A stretch of DNA of 64,000 nucleotides, taken from Bathymodiolus brooksi (taxonomy: Eukaryota; Mollusca; Bivalvia; Mytilida; Modiolidae). This document shows positions 41,201 through 52,842 of the stretch, piece after piece; positions within the stretch are counted from its first letter, which is position 1, and every line of letters starts with the position of its first letter. The translations under genes and the position numbers were made by a program. The stretch is taken from assembly GCA_963680875.1 (NCBI GenBank), contig OY804589.1:33024962-33088961 (forward strand), written 5' to 3'. The notes under the pieces are model-generated. The model was not told where the DNA came from. It saw only the letters and a program-made list of their open reading frames with translations, and ran no database searches.

Positions 41201-42773
41201 TTCTTAATAGACACCCGTCGTCGTGTTTCTCATATATACAGTCAAAATCCTGCTTCTTGATAGACACCCGTCGTCGTGTTTCTCCTATATACAATCAAAA
41301 TCCTACTTCTTAATAGACACCCGTCGTCGTGTTTCTCATATATACAGTCAAAAACCTGCTTCTTAATAGACACCCGCCGTCGTGTTTCTCAAATATACAG
41401 TCAAAAACCTTCTTCTTAATTAACACCCGCCCTCGTGTTTCTCATTTATACAGTCAAAAACCTGCTTCATAATAGATACCCATCGTCGTGTTTCTCCTAT
41501 ATACAGTCAAAATCCTGCTTCTTAATAGACAGCCGTCGTCGTGTTTCTCATATATACAGTCAAAATCCTGCTTCTTAATAGACACCCGTCGTCGTGTTTC
41601 TCATATATACAGTCAAAATCCTGCTTCTTAATAGACAGCCGTCGTCGTGTTTCTCATATATACAGTAAAAATCCTGCTTCTTAATAGACACCCGTCGTCG
41701 TGTTTCTCATATATACAGTCAAAATCCTGCTTCTTATTAGACACCTGTCGTCGTGTTTCTCCTATATACAGTCAAAAACCTGCTTCTTAATAGACACCCG
41801 CCGTCGTGTTTCTCATATATACAGTCAAAAACCTACTTCTTAATAGACACCCGTCGTCGTGTTTCTCCTATATACAGTCAAAATCCTGCTTCTTAATAGA
41901 CAGCCATCGTCGTGTTTCTCATATAAACAGTCTAAATTCTGCTTCTTAATAGACACCCGTCGTCGTGTTTCTCATATATACAGTCAAAATCCTGCTTCTT
42001 AATAGACAGCGTCGTCATGTTTCTCATATATACAGTCAAAAACCTGCTTCTTAATAGGCACCCGTCGTCGTGTTTCTCATATATACAGTCAAAATCCTGC
42101 TTCTTAATAGACACCCGTCGTCGTGTTTCTCATATATACAGTCAAAATCCTGCTTCTTGATAGACACCCGTCGTCGTGTTTCTCCTATATACAATCAAAA
42201 TCCTACTTCTTAATAGACACCCGTCGTCGTGTTTCTCATATATACAGTCAAAATCCTGCTTCTTAATAGACACCCGTCGTCGTGTTTCTCATATATACAG
42301 TCAAAATCCTGCTTCTTAATAGACACCCGTGGTCGTGTTTCTCCTATATACAGTCAAAAACCTGCTTCTTAATAGACACCCGGCGTCGTGTTTCTCATAT
42401 ATACAGTCAAAATCCTGCTTCTTAATAGACACCCGCCGTCGTGTTTCTCATATATACAGTCAAAAACCTCCTTCTTAATTAACACCCGCCGTCGTGTTTC
42501 TCATATATACAGTCAAAAACCTGCTTCTTGATAGACACCCGTCGTCGTGTTTCTCCTATATACAATCAAAATCCTACTTCTTAATAGACACCCGTCGTCG
42601 TGTTTCTCATATATACAGTCAAAATCCTGCTTCTTAATAGACACCCGTCGTCGTGTTTCTCATATATACAGTCAAAATCCTGCTTCTTAATAGACACCCG
42701 TGGTCGTGTTTCTCCTATATACAGTCAAAAACCTGCTTCTTAATAGACACCCGGCGTCGTGTTTCTCATATAT
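38208..42773. repeat. Super-HOR copy 2 (3' truncated)
   Basis: This copy follows copy 1 at +5,348 bp through the first four sub-HORs (markers at 39,073, 40,079, 41,032 and 41,932). It then departs: the seven-monomer stretch beginning at 42,156 (TTGATAG monomer) is repeated from 42,527, and the second repeat stops after six monomers. The fifth sub-HOR, with its GTTTTAATTC marker, is missing. The junction to copy 3 lies near 42,773, between a CCGGCG monomer and sequence matching that just upstream of 39,297. Confidence 0.85.
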
Positions 42774-42844
42774 ACAGTCAAAATCCTGCTTCTTAATAGA
42801 CACCCGTCGTCGTGTTTCTCATATATACAGTCAAAATCCTGCTT
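42156..42844. repeat. 371 bp (7-monomer) duplication, second unit cut to 6 monomers
   Basis: The TTGATAG monomer and the six after it (ACAATC/CCTACTT, two consensus-like, GTGGTCG, CCGGCG, CCGCCG with TTAATTAAC at the end) occupy 42,156-42,526 and start again at 42,527. The next TTGATAG comes after only 318 bp, at 42,845. The duplication joint reads CAAAAACCTGCTTCTTG, where copy 1 instead continues into CTTCATAATAGATATCC. The identical joint is found at 46,075 in copy 3. Confidence 0.85.
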
Positions 42845-45800
42845 CTTGATAGACACCCGTCGTCGTGTTTCTCCTATATACAATCAAAATCCTACTTCTT
42901 AATAGACACCCGTCGTCGTGTTTCTCATATATACAGTCAAAAACCTGCTTCTTAATAGACACCCGCCGTCGTGTTTCTCATATATACAGTCAAAAACCTG
43001 CTTCATAATAGATACCCATCGTCGTGTTTCTCCTATATACAGTCAAAATCCTGCTTCTTAATAGACAGCCGTCGTCGTGTTTCTCATATATACAGTCAAA
43101 ATCCTGCTTCTTAATAGACACCCGTCGTCGTGTTTCTCATATATACAGTCAAAATCCTGCTTCTTAATAGACAGCCGTCGTCGTGTTTCTCATATATACA
43201 GTCAAAATCCTGCTTCTTAATAGACACCCGTCGTCGTGTTTCTCCTATATACAGTCAAAATCCTGCTTCTAAATAGACACCGGTCGTCGTGTTTCTCATA
43301 TATACAGTCAAAATCCTGCTTCTTAATAGACAGCCGTCGTCGTGTTTCTCATATATACAGTCAAAATCCTGCTTCTTAATAGACACCCGTCGTCGTGTTT
43401 CTCATATATACAGTCAAAATCCTGCTTCTTATTAGTCACCTGTCGTCGTGTTTCTCCTATATACAGTCAAAAACCTGCTTCTTAATAGACACCCGCCGTC
43501 GTGTTTCTCATATATACAGTCAAAAACCTACTTCTTAATAGACACCCGTCGTCGTGTTTCTCCTATATACAGTCAAAATCCTGCTTCTTAATAGACAGCC
43601 ATCGTCGTGTTTCTCATATAAACAGTCTAAATTCTGTTTCTTAATAGACACCCGTCGTCGTGTTTCTCATATATACAGTCAAAATCCTGCTTCTTAATAG
43701 ACAGCGTCGTCATGTTTCTCATATATACAGTCAAAAACCTGCTTCTTAGTAGGCACCCGTCGTCGTGTTTCTCATATATACAGTCAAAATCCTGCTTCTT
43801 AATAGACACCCGTCGTCGTGTTTCTCATATATACAGTCAAAATCCTGCTTCTTGATAGACACCCGTCGTCGTGTTTCTCCTATATACAATCAAAATCCTA
43901 CTTCTTAATAGACACCCGTCGTCGTGTTTCTCATATATACAGTCAAAATCCTGCTTCTTAATAGACACCCGTCGTCGTGTTTCTCATATATACAGTCAAA
44001 ATCCTGCTTCTTAATAGACAGCCGTCGTCGTGTTTCTCATATATACAGTCAAAATCCTGCTTCTTAATAGACACCCGTCGTCGTGTTTCTCATATATACA
44101 GTCAAAATCCTGCTTCTTAATAGACAGCCGTCGTCGTGTTTCTCATATATACAGTCAAAATCCTGCTTCTTAATAGACACCCGTCGTCGTGTTTCTCCTA
44201 TATACAGTCAAAATCCTGCTTCTTAGTAGACACCCGTCGTCGTGTTTCTCATATATACAGTCAAAATCCTGCTTCTTAATAGACAGCCGTGGTCGTGTTT
44301 CTCATATATACAGTCAAAATCCTGCTTCTTAATAGACACCCGTCGTCGTGTTTCTCATATATACAGTCAAAATCCTGCTTCTTATTAGACACCTGTCGTC
44401 GTGTTTCTCCTATATACAGTCAAAAACCTGCTTCTTAATAGACACCCGCCGTCGTGTTTCTCATATATACAGTCAAAAACCTACTTCTTAATAGACACCC
44501 GTCGTCGTGTTTCTCCTATATACAGTCAAAATCCTGCTTCTTAATAGACAGCCATCGTCGTGTTTCTCATATATACAGTCTAAATTCTGCTTCTTAATAG
44601 ACACCCGTCGTCGTGTTTCTCATATATACAGTCAAAATCCTGCTTCTTAATAGACAGCGTCGTCGTGTTTCTCATATATACAGTCAAAAACCTGCTTCTT
44701 AATAGGCACCCGTCGTCGTGTTTCTCATATATACAGTCAAAATCCTGCTTCTTAATAGACACCCGTCGTCGTGTTTCTCATATATACAGTCAAAATCCTG
44801 CTTCTTGATAGACACCCGTCGTCGTGTTTCTCCTATATACAATCAAAATCCTACTTCTTAATAGACACCCGTCGTCGTGTTTCTCATATATACAGTCAAA
44901 AACCTGCTTCTTAATAGACACCCGCCGTCGTGTTTCTCAAATATACAGTCAAAAACCTTCTTCTTAATTAACACCCGCCCTCGTGTTTCTCATTTATACA
45001 GTCAAAAACCTGCTTCATAATAGATACCCATCGTCGTGTTTCTCCTATATACAGTCAAAATCCTGCTTCTTAATAGACAGCCGTCGTCGTGTTTCTCATA
45101 TATACAGTCAAAATCCTGCTTCTTAATAGACACCCGTCGTCGTGTTTCTCATATATACAGTCAAAATCCTGCTTCTTAATAGACAGCCGTCGTCGTGTTT
45201 CTCATATATACAGTAAAAATCCTGCTTCTTAATAGACACCCGTCGTCGTGTTTCTCATATATACAGTCAAAATCCTGCTTCTTATTAGACACCTGTCGTC
45301 GTGTTTCTCCTATATACAGTCAAAAACCTGCTTCTTAATAGACACCCGCCGTCGTGTTTCTCATATATACAGTCAAAAACCTACTTCTTAATAGACACCC
45401 GTCGTCGTGTTTCTCCTATATACAGTCAAAATCCTGCTTCTTAATAGACAGCCATCGTCGTGTTTCTCATATAAACAGTCTAAATTCTGCTTCTTAATAG
45501 ACACCCGTCGTCGTGTTTCTCATATATACAGTCAAAATCCTGCTTCTTAATAGACAGCGTCGTCATGTTTCTCATATATACAGTCAAAAACCTGCTTCTT
45601 AATAGGCACCCGTCGTCGTGTTTCTCATATATACAGTCAAAATCCTGCTTCTTAATAGACACCCGTCGTCGTGTTTCTCATATATACAGTCAAAATCCTG
45701 CTTCTTGATAGACACCCGTCGTCGTGTTTCTCCTATATACAATCAAAATCCTACTTCTTAATAGACACCCGTCGTCGTGTTTCTCATATATACAGTCAAA

Positions 45801-47474
45801 ATCCTGCTTCTTAATAGACACCCGTCGTCGTGTTTCTCATATATACAGTCAAAATCCTGCTTCTTAATAGACACCCGTGGTCGTGTTTCTCCTATATACA
45901 GTCAAAAACCTGCTTCTTAATAGACACCCGGCGTCGTGTTTCTCATATATACAGTCAAAATCCTGCTTCTTAATAGACACCCGCCGTCGTGTTTCTCATA
46001 TATACAGTCAAAAACCTCCTTCTTAATTAACACCCGCCGTCGTGTTTCTCATATATACAGTCAAAAACCTGCTTCTTGATAGACACCCGTCGTCGTGTTT
46101 CTCCTATATACAATCAAAATCCTACTTCTTAATAGACACCCGTCGTCGTGTTTCTCATATATACAGTCAAAATCCTGCTTCTTAATAGACACCCGTCGTC
46201 GTGTTTCTCATATATACAGTCAAAATCCTGCTTCTTAATAGACACCCGTGGTCGTGTTTCTCCTATATACAGTCAAAAACCTGCTTCTTAATAGACACCC
46301 GGCGTCGTGTTTCTCATATATACAGTCAAAATCCTGCTTCTTAATAGACACCCGCCGTCGTGTTTCTCATATATACAGTCAAAAACCTCCTTCTTAATTA
46401 ACACCCGCCGTCGTGTTTCTCATATATACAGTCAAAAACCTGCTTCATAATAGATATCCGTCGTCTTGTTTCTCCTATATACAGTCAAAATCCTGCTTCT
46501 TAATAGACAGCCGTCGTCCTGTTTCTCATATATACAGTCAAAATCCTGCTTCTTAATAGACACCCGTCGTCGTGTTTCTCATATATACAGTCAAAATCCT
46601 GCTTCTTAATAGACAGCCGTCGTCGTGTTTCTCATATATACAGTCAAAATCCTGCTTCTTAATAGACACCCGTCGTCGTGTTTCTCATATATACAGTCAA
46701 AATCCTGCTTCTTATTAGACACCTGTCGTCGTGTTTCTCCTATATACAGTCAAAAACCTGCTTCTTAATAGACACCCGCCGTCGTGTTTCTCATATATAC
46801 AGTCAAAAACCTGCTTCTTAATAGACACCCGTCGTCGTGTTTCTCCTATATACAGTCAAAATCCTGCTTCTTAATAGACAGCCATCGTCGTGTTTCTCAT
46901 ATATACAGTTTTAATTCTGCTTCTTAATAGACACCCGTCGTCGTGTTTCTCATATATACAGTCAAAATCCTGCTTCTTAATAGACAGCGTCGTCGTGTTT
47001 CTCATATATACAGTCAAAAACCTGCTTTTTAATAGGCACCCGTCGTCGTGTTTCTCATATATACAGTCAAAATCCTGCTTCTTAATAGACACCCGTCGTC
47101 GTGTTTCTCATATATACAGTCAAAATCCTGGTTCTTGATAGACACCCGTCGTCGTGTTTCTCCTATATACAGTCAAAATCCTGCTTCTTAATAGACACTC
47201 GTCGTCGTGTTTCTCCTATATACAATCAAAATCCTACTTCTTAATAGACACCCGTCGTCGTGTTTCTCATATATACAGTCAAAATCCTGCTTCTTAATAG
47301 ACACCCGTCGTCGTGTTTCTCATATATACAGTCAAAATCCTGCTTCTTAATAGACACCCGTGGTCGTGTTTCTCCTATATACAGTCAAAAACCTGCTTCT
47401 TAATAGACACCCGTCGTCGTGTTTCTCCTATATACAGTCAAAAACCTGCTTCTTAATAGACACCCGCCGTCGTG
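42774..47474. repeat. Super-HOR copy 3 (5' truncated, with 371 bp internal duplication)
   Basis: This copy lacks the first sub-HOR marker. Markers two to four are at 43,627, 44,580 and 45,480 (all +3,548 from copy 2), and the fifth is at 46,910. The fourth interval is 1,430 bp instead of 1,059 bp because a seven-monomer (371 bp) stretch is duplicated at 45,704-46,074 and 46,075-46,445. The distance arithmetic is exact: 5,348 + 371 - 2,171 = 3,548, where 2,171 is 39 monomers of 53 bp plus two of 52 bp. Confidence 0.85.
45704..46445. repeat. 371 bp (7-monomer) duplication, both units complete
   Basis: Units 45,704-46,074 and 46,075-46,445 are adjacent and end with the TTAATTAAC monomer. The second runs on into CTTCATAATAGATATCC, as in copies 1 and 4. 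It has the same joint as at 42,527, so the duplication occurred once and was copied with a larger segment. Confidence 0.85.
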
Positions 47475-50400
47475 TTTCTCATATATACAGTCAAAATCCT
47501 GCTTCTTAATAGACACCCGTCGTCGTGTTTCTCATATATACAGTCAAAAACCTGCTTCTTAATAGACACCCGTCGTCGTGTTTCTCATATATACAGTCAA
47601 AAACCTGCTTCTTAATAGACACCTGCTGTCGTGTTTCTCAAATATACAGTCAAAAACCTCCTTCTTAATTAACACCCACCGTCGTGTTTCTCATATATAC
47701 AGTCAAAAACCTGCTTCATAATAGATACCCATCGTCGTGTTTCTCCTATATACAGTCAAAATCCTGCTTCTTAATAGACAGCCGTCGTCGTGTTTCTCAT
47801 ATATACAGTCAAAATCCTGCTTCTTAATAGACACCCGTCGTCGTGTTTCTCATATATACAGTCAAAATCCTGCTTCTTAATAGACAGCCGTCGTCGTGTT
47901 TCTCATATATACAGTCAAAATCCTGCTTCTTAATAGACACCCGTCGTCGTGTTTCTCCTATATACAGTCAAAATCCTGCTTCTTAGTAGACACCCGTCGT
48001 CGTGTTTCTCATATATACAGTCAAAATCCTGCTTCTTAATAGACAGCCGTGGTCGTGTTTCTCATATATACAGTCAAAATCCTGCTTCTTAATAGACACC
48101 CGTCGTCGTGTTTCTCATATATACAGTCAAAATCCTGCTTCTTATTAGACACCTGTCGTCGTGTTTCTCCTATATACAGTCAAAAACCTGCTTCTTAATA
48201 GACACCCGCCGTCGTGTTTCTCATATATACAGTCAAAAACCTACTTCTTAATAGACACCCGTCGTCGTGTTTCTCCTATATACAGTCAAAATCCTGCTTC
48301 TTAATAGACAGCCATCGTCGTGTTTCTCATATATACAGTCTAAATTCTGCTTCTTAATAGACACCCGTCGTCGTGTTTCTCATATATACAGTCAAAATCC
48401 TGCTTCTTAATAGACAGCGTCGTCGTGTTTCTCATATATACAGTCAAAAACCTGCTTCTTAATAGGCACCCGTCGTCGTGTTTCTCATATATACAGTCAA
48501 AATCCTGCTTCTTAATAGACACCCGTCGTCGTGTTTCTCATATATACAGTCAAAATCCTGCTTCTTGATAGACACCCGTCGTCGTGTTTCTCCTATATAC
48601 AATCAAAATCCTACTTCTTAATAGACACCCGTCGTCGTGTTTCTCATATATACAGTCAAAAACCTGCTTCTTAATAGACACCCGCCGTCGTGTTTCTCAT
48701 ATATACAGTCAAAAACCTGCTTCATAATAGATACCCATCGTCGTGTTTCTCCTATATACAGTCAAAATCCTGCTTCTTAATAGACAGCCGTCGTCGTGTT
48801 TCTCATATATACAGTCAAAATCCTGCTTCTTAATAGACACCCGTCGTCGTGTTTCTCATATATACAGTCAAAATCCTGCTTCTTAATAGACAGCCGTCGT
48901 CGTGTTTCTCATATATACAGTCAAAATCCTGCTTCTTAATAGACACCCGTCGTCGTGTTTCTCCTATATACAGTCAAAATCCTGCTTCTAAATAGACACC
49001 GGTCGTCGTGTTTCTCATATATACAGTCAAAATCCTGCTTCTTAATAGACAGCCGTCGTCGTGTTTCTCATATATACAGTCAAAATCCTGCTTCTTAATA
49101 GACACCCGTCGTCGTGTTTCTCATATATACAGTCAAAATCCTGCTTCTTATTAGTCACCTGTCGTCGTGTTTCTCCTATATACAGTCAAAAACCTGCTTC
49201 TTAATAGACACCCGCCGTCGTGTTTCTCATATATACAGTCAAAAACCTACTTCTTAATAGACACCCGTCGTCGTGTTTCTCCTATATACAGTCAAAATCC
49301 TGCTTCTTAATAGACAGCCATCGTCGTGTTTCTCATATAAACAGTCTAAATTCTGTTTCTTAATAGACACCCGTCGTCGTGTTTCTCATATATACAGTCA
49401 AAATCCTGCTTCTTAATAGACAGCGTCGTCATGTTTCTCATATATACAGTCAAAAACCTGCTTCTTAGTAGGCACCCGTCGTCGTGTTTCTCATATATAC
49501 AGTCAAAATCCTGCTTCTTAATAGACACCCGTCGTCGTGTTTCTCATATATACAGTCAAAATCCTGCTTCTTGATAGACACCCGTCGTCGTGTTTCTCCT
49601 ATATACAATCAAAATCCTACTTCTTAATAGACACCCGTCGTCGTGTTTCTCATATATACAGTCAAAATCCTGCTTCTTAATAGACACCCGTCGTCGTGTT
49701 TCTCATATATACAGTCAAAATCCTGCTTCTTAATAGACAGCCGTCGTCGTGTTTCTCATATATACAGTCAAAATCCTGCTTCTTAATAGACACCCGTCGT
49801 CGTGTTTCTCATATATACAGTCAAAATCCTGCTTCTTAATAGACAGCCGTCGTCGTGTTTCTCATATATACAGTCAAAATCCTGCTTCTTAATAGACACC
49901 CGTCGTCGTGTTTCTCCTATATACAGTCAAAATCCTGCTTCTTAGTAGACACCCGTCGTCGTGTTTCTCATATATACAGTCAAAATCCTGCTTCTTAATA
50001 GACAGCCGTGGTCGTGTTTCTCATATATACAGTCAAAATCCTGCTTCTTAATAGACACCCGTCGTCGTGTTTCTCATATATACAGTCAAAATCCTGCTTC
50101 TTATTAGACACCTGTCGTCGTGTTTCTCCTATATACAGTCAAAAACCTGCTTCTTAATAGACACCCGCCGTCGTGTTTCTCATATATACAGTCAAAAACC
50201 TACTTCTTAATAGACACCCGTCGTCGTGTTTCTCCTATATACAGTCAAAATCCTGCTTCTTAATAGACAGCCATCGTCGTGTTTCTCATATATACAGTCT
50301 AAATTCTGCTTCTTAATAGACACCCGTCGTCGTGTTTCTCATATATACAGTCAAAATCCTGCTTCTTAATAGACAGCGTCGTCGTGTTTCTCATATATAC

Positions 50401-52842
50401 AGTCAAAAACCTGCTTCTTAATAGGCACCCGTCGTCGTGTTTCTCATATATACAGTCAAAATCCTGCTTCTTAATAGACACCCGTCGTCGTGTTTCTCAT
50501 ATATACAGTCAAAATCCTGCTTCTTGATAGACACCCGTCGTCGTGTTTCTCCTATATACAATCAAAATCCTACTTCTTAATAGACACCCGTCGTCGTGTT
50601 TCTCATATATACAGTCAAAAACCTGCTTCTTAATAGACACCCGCCGTCGTGTTTCTCAAATATACAGTCAAAAACCTTCTTCTTAATTAACACCCGCCCT
50701 CGTGTTTCTCATTTATACAGTCAAAAACCTGCTTCATAATAGATACCCATCGTCGTGTTTCTCCTATATACAGTCAAAATCCTGCTTCTTAATAGACAGC
50801 CGTCGTCGTGTTTCTCATATATACAGTCAAAATCCTGCTTCTTAATAGACACCCGTCGTCGTGTTTCTCATATATACAGTCAAAATCCTGCTTCTTAATA
50901 GACAGCCGTCGTCGTGTTTCTCATATATACAGTAAAAATCCTGCTTCTTAATAGACACCCGTCGTCGTGTTTCTCATATATACAGTCAAAATCCTGCTTC
51001 TTATTAGACACCTGTCGTCGTGTTTCTCCTATATACAGTCAAAAACCTGCTTCTTAATAGACACCCGCCGTCGTGTTTCTCATATATACAGTCAAAAACC
51101 TACTTCTTAATAGACACCCGTCGTCGTGTTTCTCCTATATACAGTCAAAATCCTGCTTCTTAATAGACAGCCATCGTCGTGTTTCTCATATAAACAGTCT
51201 AAATTCTGCTTCTTAATAGACACCCGTCGTCGTGTTTCTCATATATACAGTCAAAATCCTGCTTCTTAATAGACAGCGTCGTCATGTTTCTCATATATAC
51301 AGTCAAAAACCTGCTTCTTAATAGGCACCCGTCGTCGTGTTTCTCATATATACAGTCAAAATCCTGCTTCTTAATAGACACCCGTCGTCGTGTTTCTCAT
51401 ATATACAGTCAAAATCCTGCTTCTTGATAGACACCCGTCGTCGTGTTTCTCCTATATACAATCAAAATCCTACTTCTTAATAGACACCCGTCGTCGTGTT
51501 TCTCATATATACAGTCAAAATCCTGCTTCTTAATAGACACCCGTCGTCGTGTTTCTCATATATACAGTCAAAATCCTGCTTCTTAATAGACACCCGTGGT
51601 CGTGTTTCTCCTATATACAGTCAAAAACCTGCTTCTTAATAGACACCCGGCGTCGTGTTTCTCATATATACAGTCAAAATCCTGCTTCTTAATAGACACC
51701 CGCCGTCGTGTTTCTCATATATACAGTCAAAAACCTCCTTCTTAATTAACACCCGCCGTCGTGTTTCTCATATATACAGTCAAAAACCTGCTTCATAATA
51801 GATATCCGTCGTCTTGTTTCTCCTATATACAGTCAAAATCCTGCTTCTTAATAGACAGCCGTCGTCCTGTTTCTCATATATACAGTCAAAATCCTGCTTC
51901 TTAATAGACACCCGTCGTCGTGTTTCTCATATATACAGTCAAAATCCTGCTTCTTAATAGACAGCCGTCGTCGTGTTTCTCATATATACAGTCAAAATCC
52001 TGCTTCTTAATAGACACCCGTCGTCGTGTTTCTCATATATACAGTCAAAATCCTGCTTCTTATTAGACACCTGTCGTCGTGTTTCTCCTATATACAGTCA
52101 AAAACCTGCTTCTTAATAGACACCCGCCGTCGTGTTTCTCATATATACAGTCAAAAACCTGCTTCTTAATAGACACCCGTCGTCGTGTTTCTCCTATATA
52201 CAGTCAAAATCCTGCTTCTTAATAGACAGCCATCGTCGTGTTTCTCATATATACAGTTTTAATTCTGCTTCTTAATAGACACCCGTCGTCGTGTTTCTCA
52301 TATATACAGTCAAAATCCTGCTTCTTAATAGACAGCGTCGTCGTGTTTCTCATATATACAGTCAAAAACCTGCTTTTTAATAGGCACCCGTCGTCGTGTT
52401 TCTCATATATACAGTCAAAATCCTGCTTCTTAATAGACACTCGTCGTCGTGTTTCTCATATATACAGTCAAAATCCTGGTTCTTGATAGACACCCGTCGT
52501 CGTGTTTCTCCTATATACAGTCAAAATCCTGCTTCTTAATAGACACTCGTCGTCGTGTTTCTCCTATATACAATCAAAATCCTACTTCTTAATAGACACC
52601 CGTCGTCGTGTTTCTCATATATACAGTCAAAATCCTGCTTCTTAATAGACACCCGTCGTCGTGTTTCTCATATATACAGTCAAAATCCTGCTTCTTAATA
52701 GACACCCGTGGTCGTGTTTCTCCTATATACAGTCAAAAACCTGCTTCTTAATAGACACCCGTCGTCGTGTTTCTCCTATATACAGTCAAAAACCTGCTTC
52801 TTAATAGACACCCGCCGTCGTGTTTCTCATATATACAGTCAA
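47475..52842. repeat. Super-HOR copy 4 (complete)
   Basis: Markers at 48,340, 49,346, 50,299, 51,199 and 52,258 reproduce the 1,006, 953, 900 and 1,059 bp spacing of copy 1. It lacks the 371 bp internal duplication of copies 2 and 3. One private difference seen by eye is T at 52,441 (ACTCG) where copy 3 has C at 47,093 and copy 1 also has ACCCG. After 52,842 the array switches to Block III. Confidence 0.87.

Larger units (their letters stand above)
32860..52842. repeat. Block II, right part: four copies of a 5,348 bp super-HOR
   Basis: Diagnostic monomers recur at an exact offset of 5,348 bp: the GTCTAAATTCTG marker at 33,725/39,073, 34,731/40,079, 35,684/41,032 and 36,584/41,932, and again from 46,910 to 52,258. 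5,348 equals 96 monomers of 53 bp plus five of 52 bp, i.e. 101 monomers. Private variants such as TTATTAGTCACCTG, CTAAATAGACACCGG, GCCCTCG with CTCATTTATAC and GTTTTAATTC are repeated in the same order. Copies 1 and 4 are complete; copies 2 and 3 are truncated at their shared junction near 42.77 kb. The left edge is where 32,860 and 38,208 stop matching; the right edge is near 52,842, where CAAAAACC replaces the expected CAAAATCC. Confidence 0.9.

Noticed and set aside
24884..52440. Repeated minus-strand frames beginning MSIKKQDFDCIYEK
   Set aside because: They are read from the reverse complement of the same monomers, start at GTG (the complement of CAC in GACACCC), and end where GTCTAAATTCTG creates a TAG. 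Their regular spacing reflects the HOR, not a gene family.
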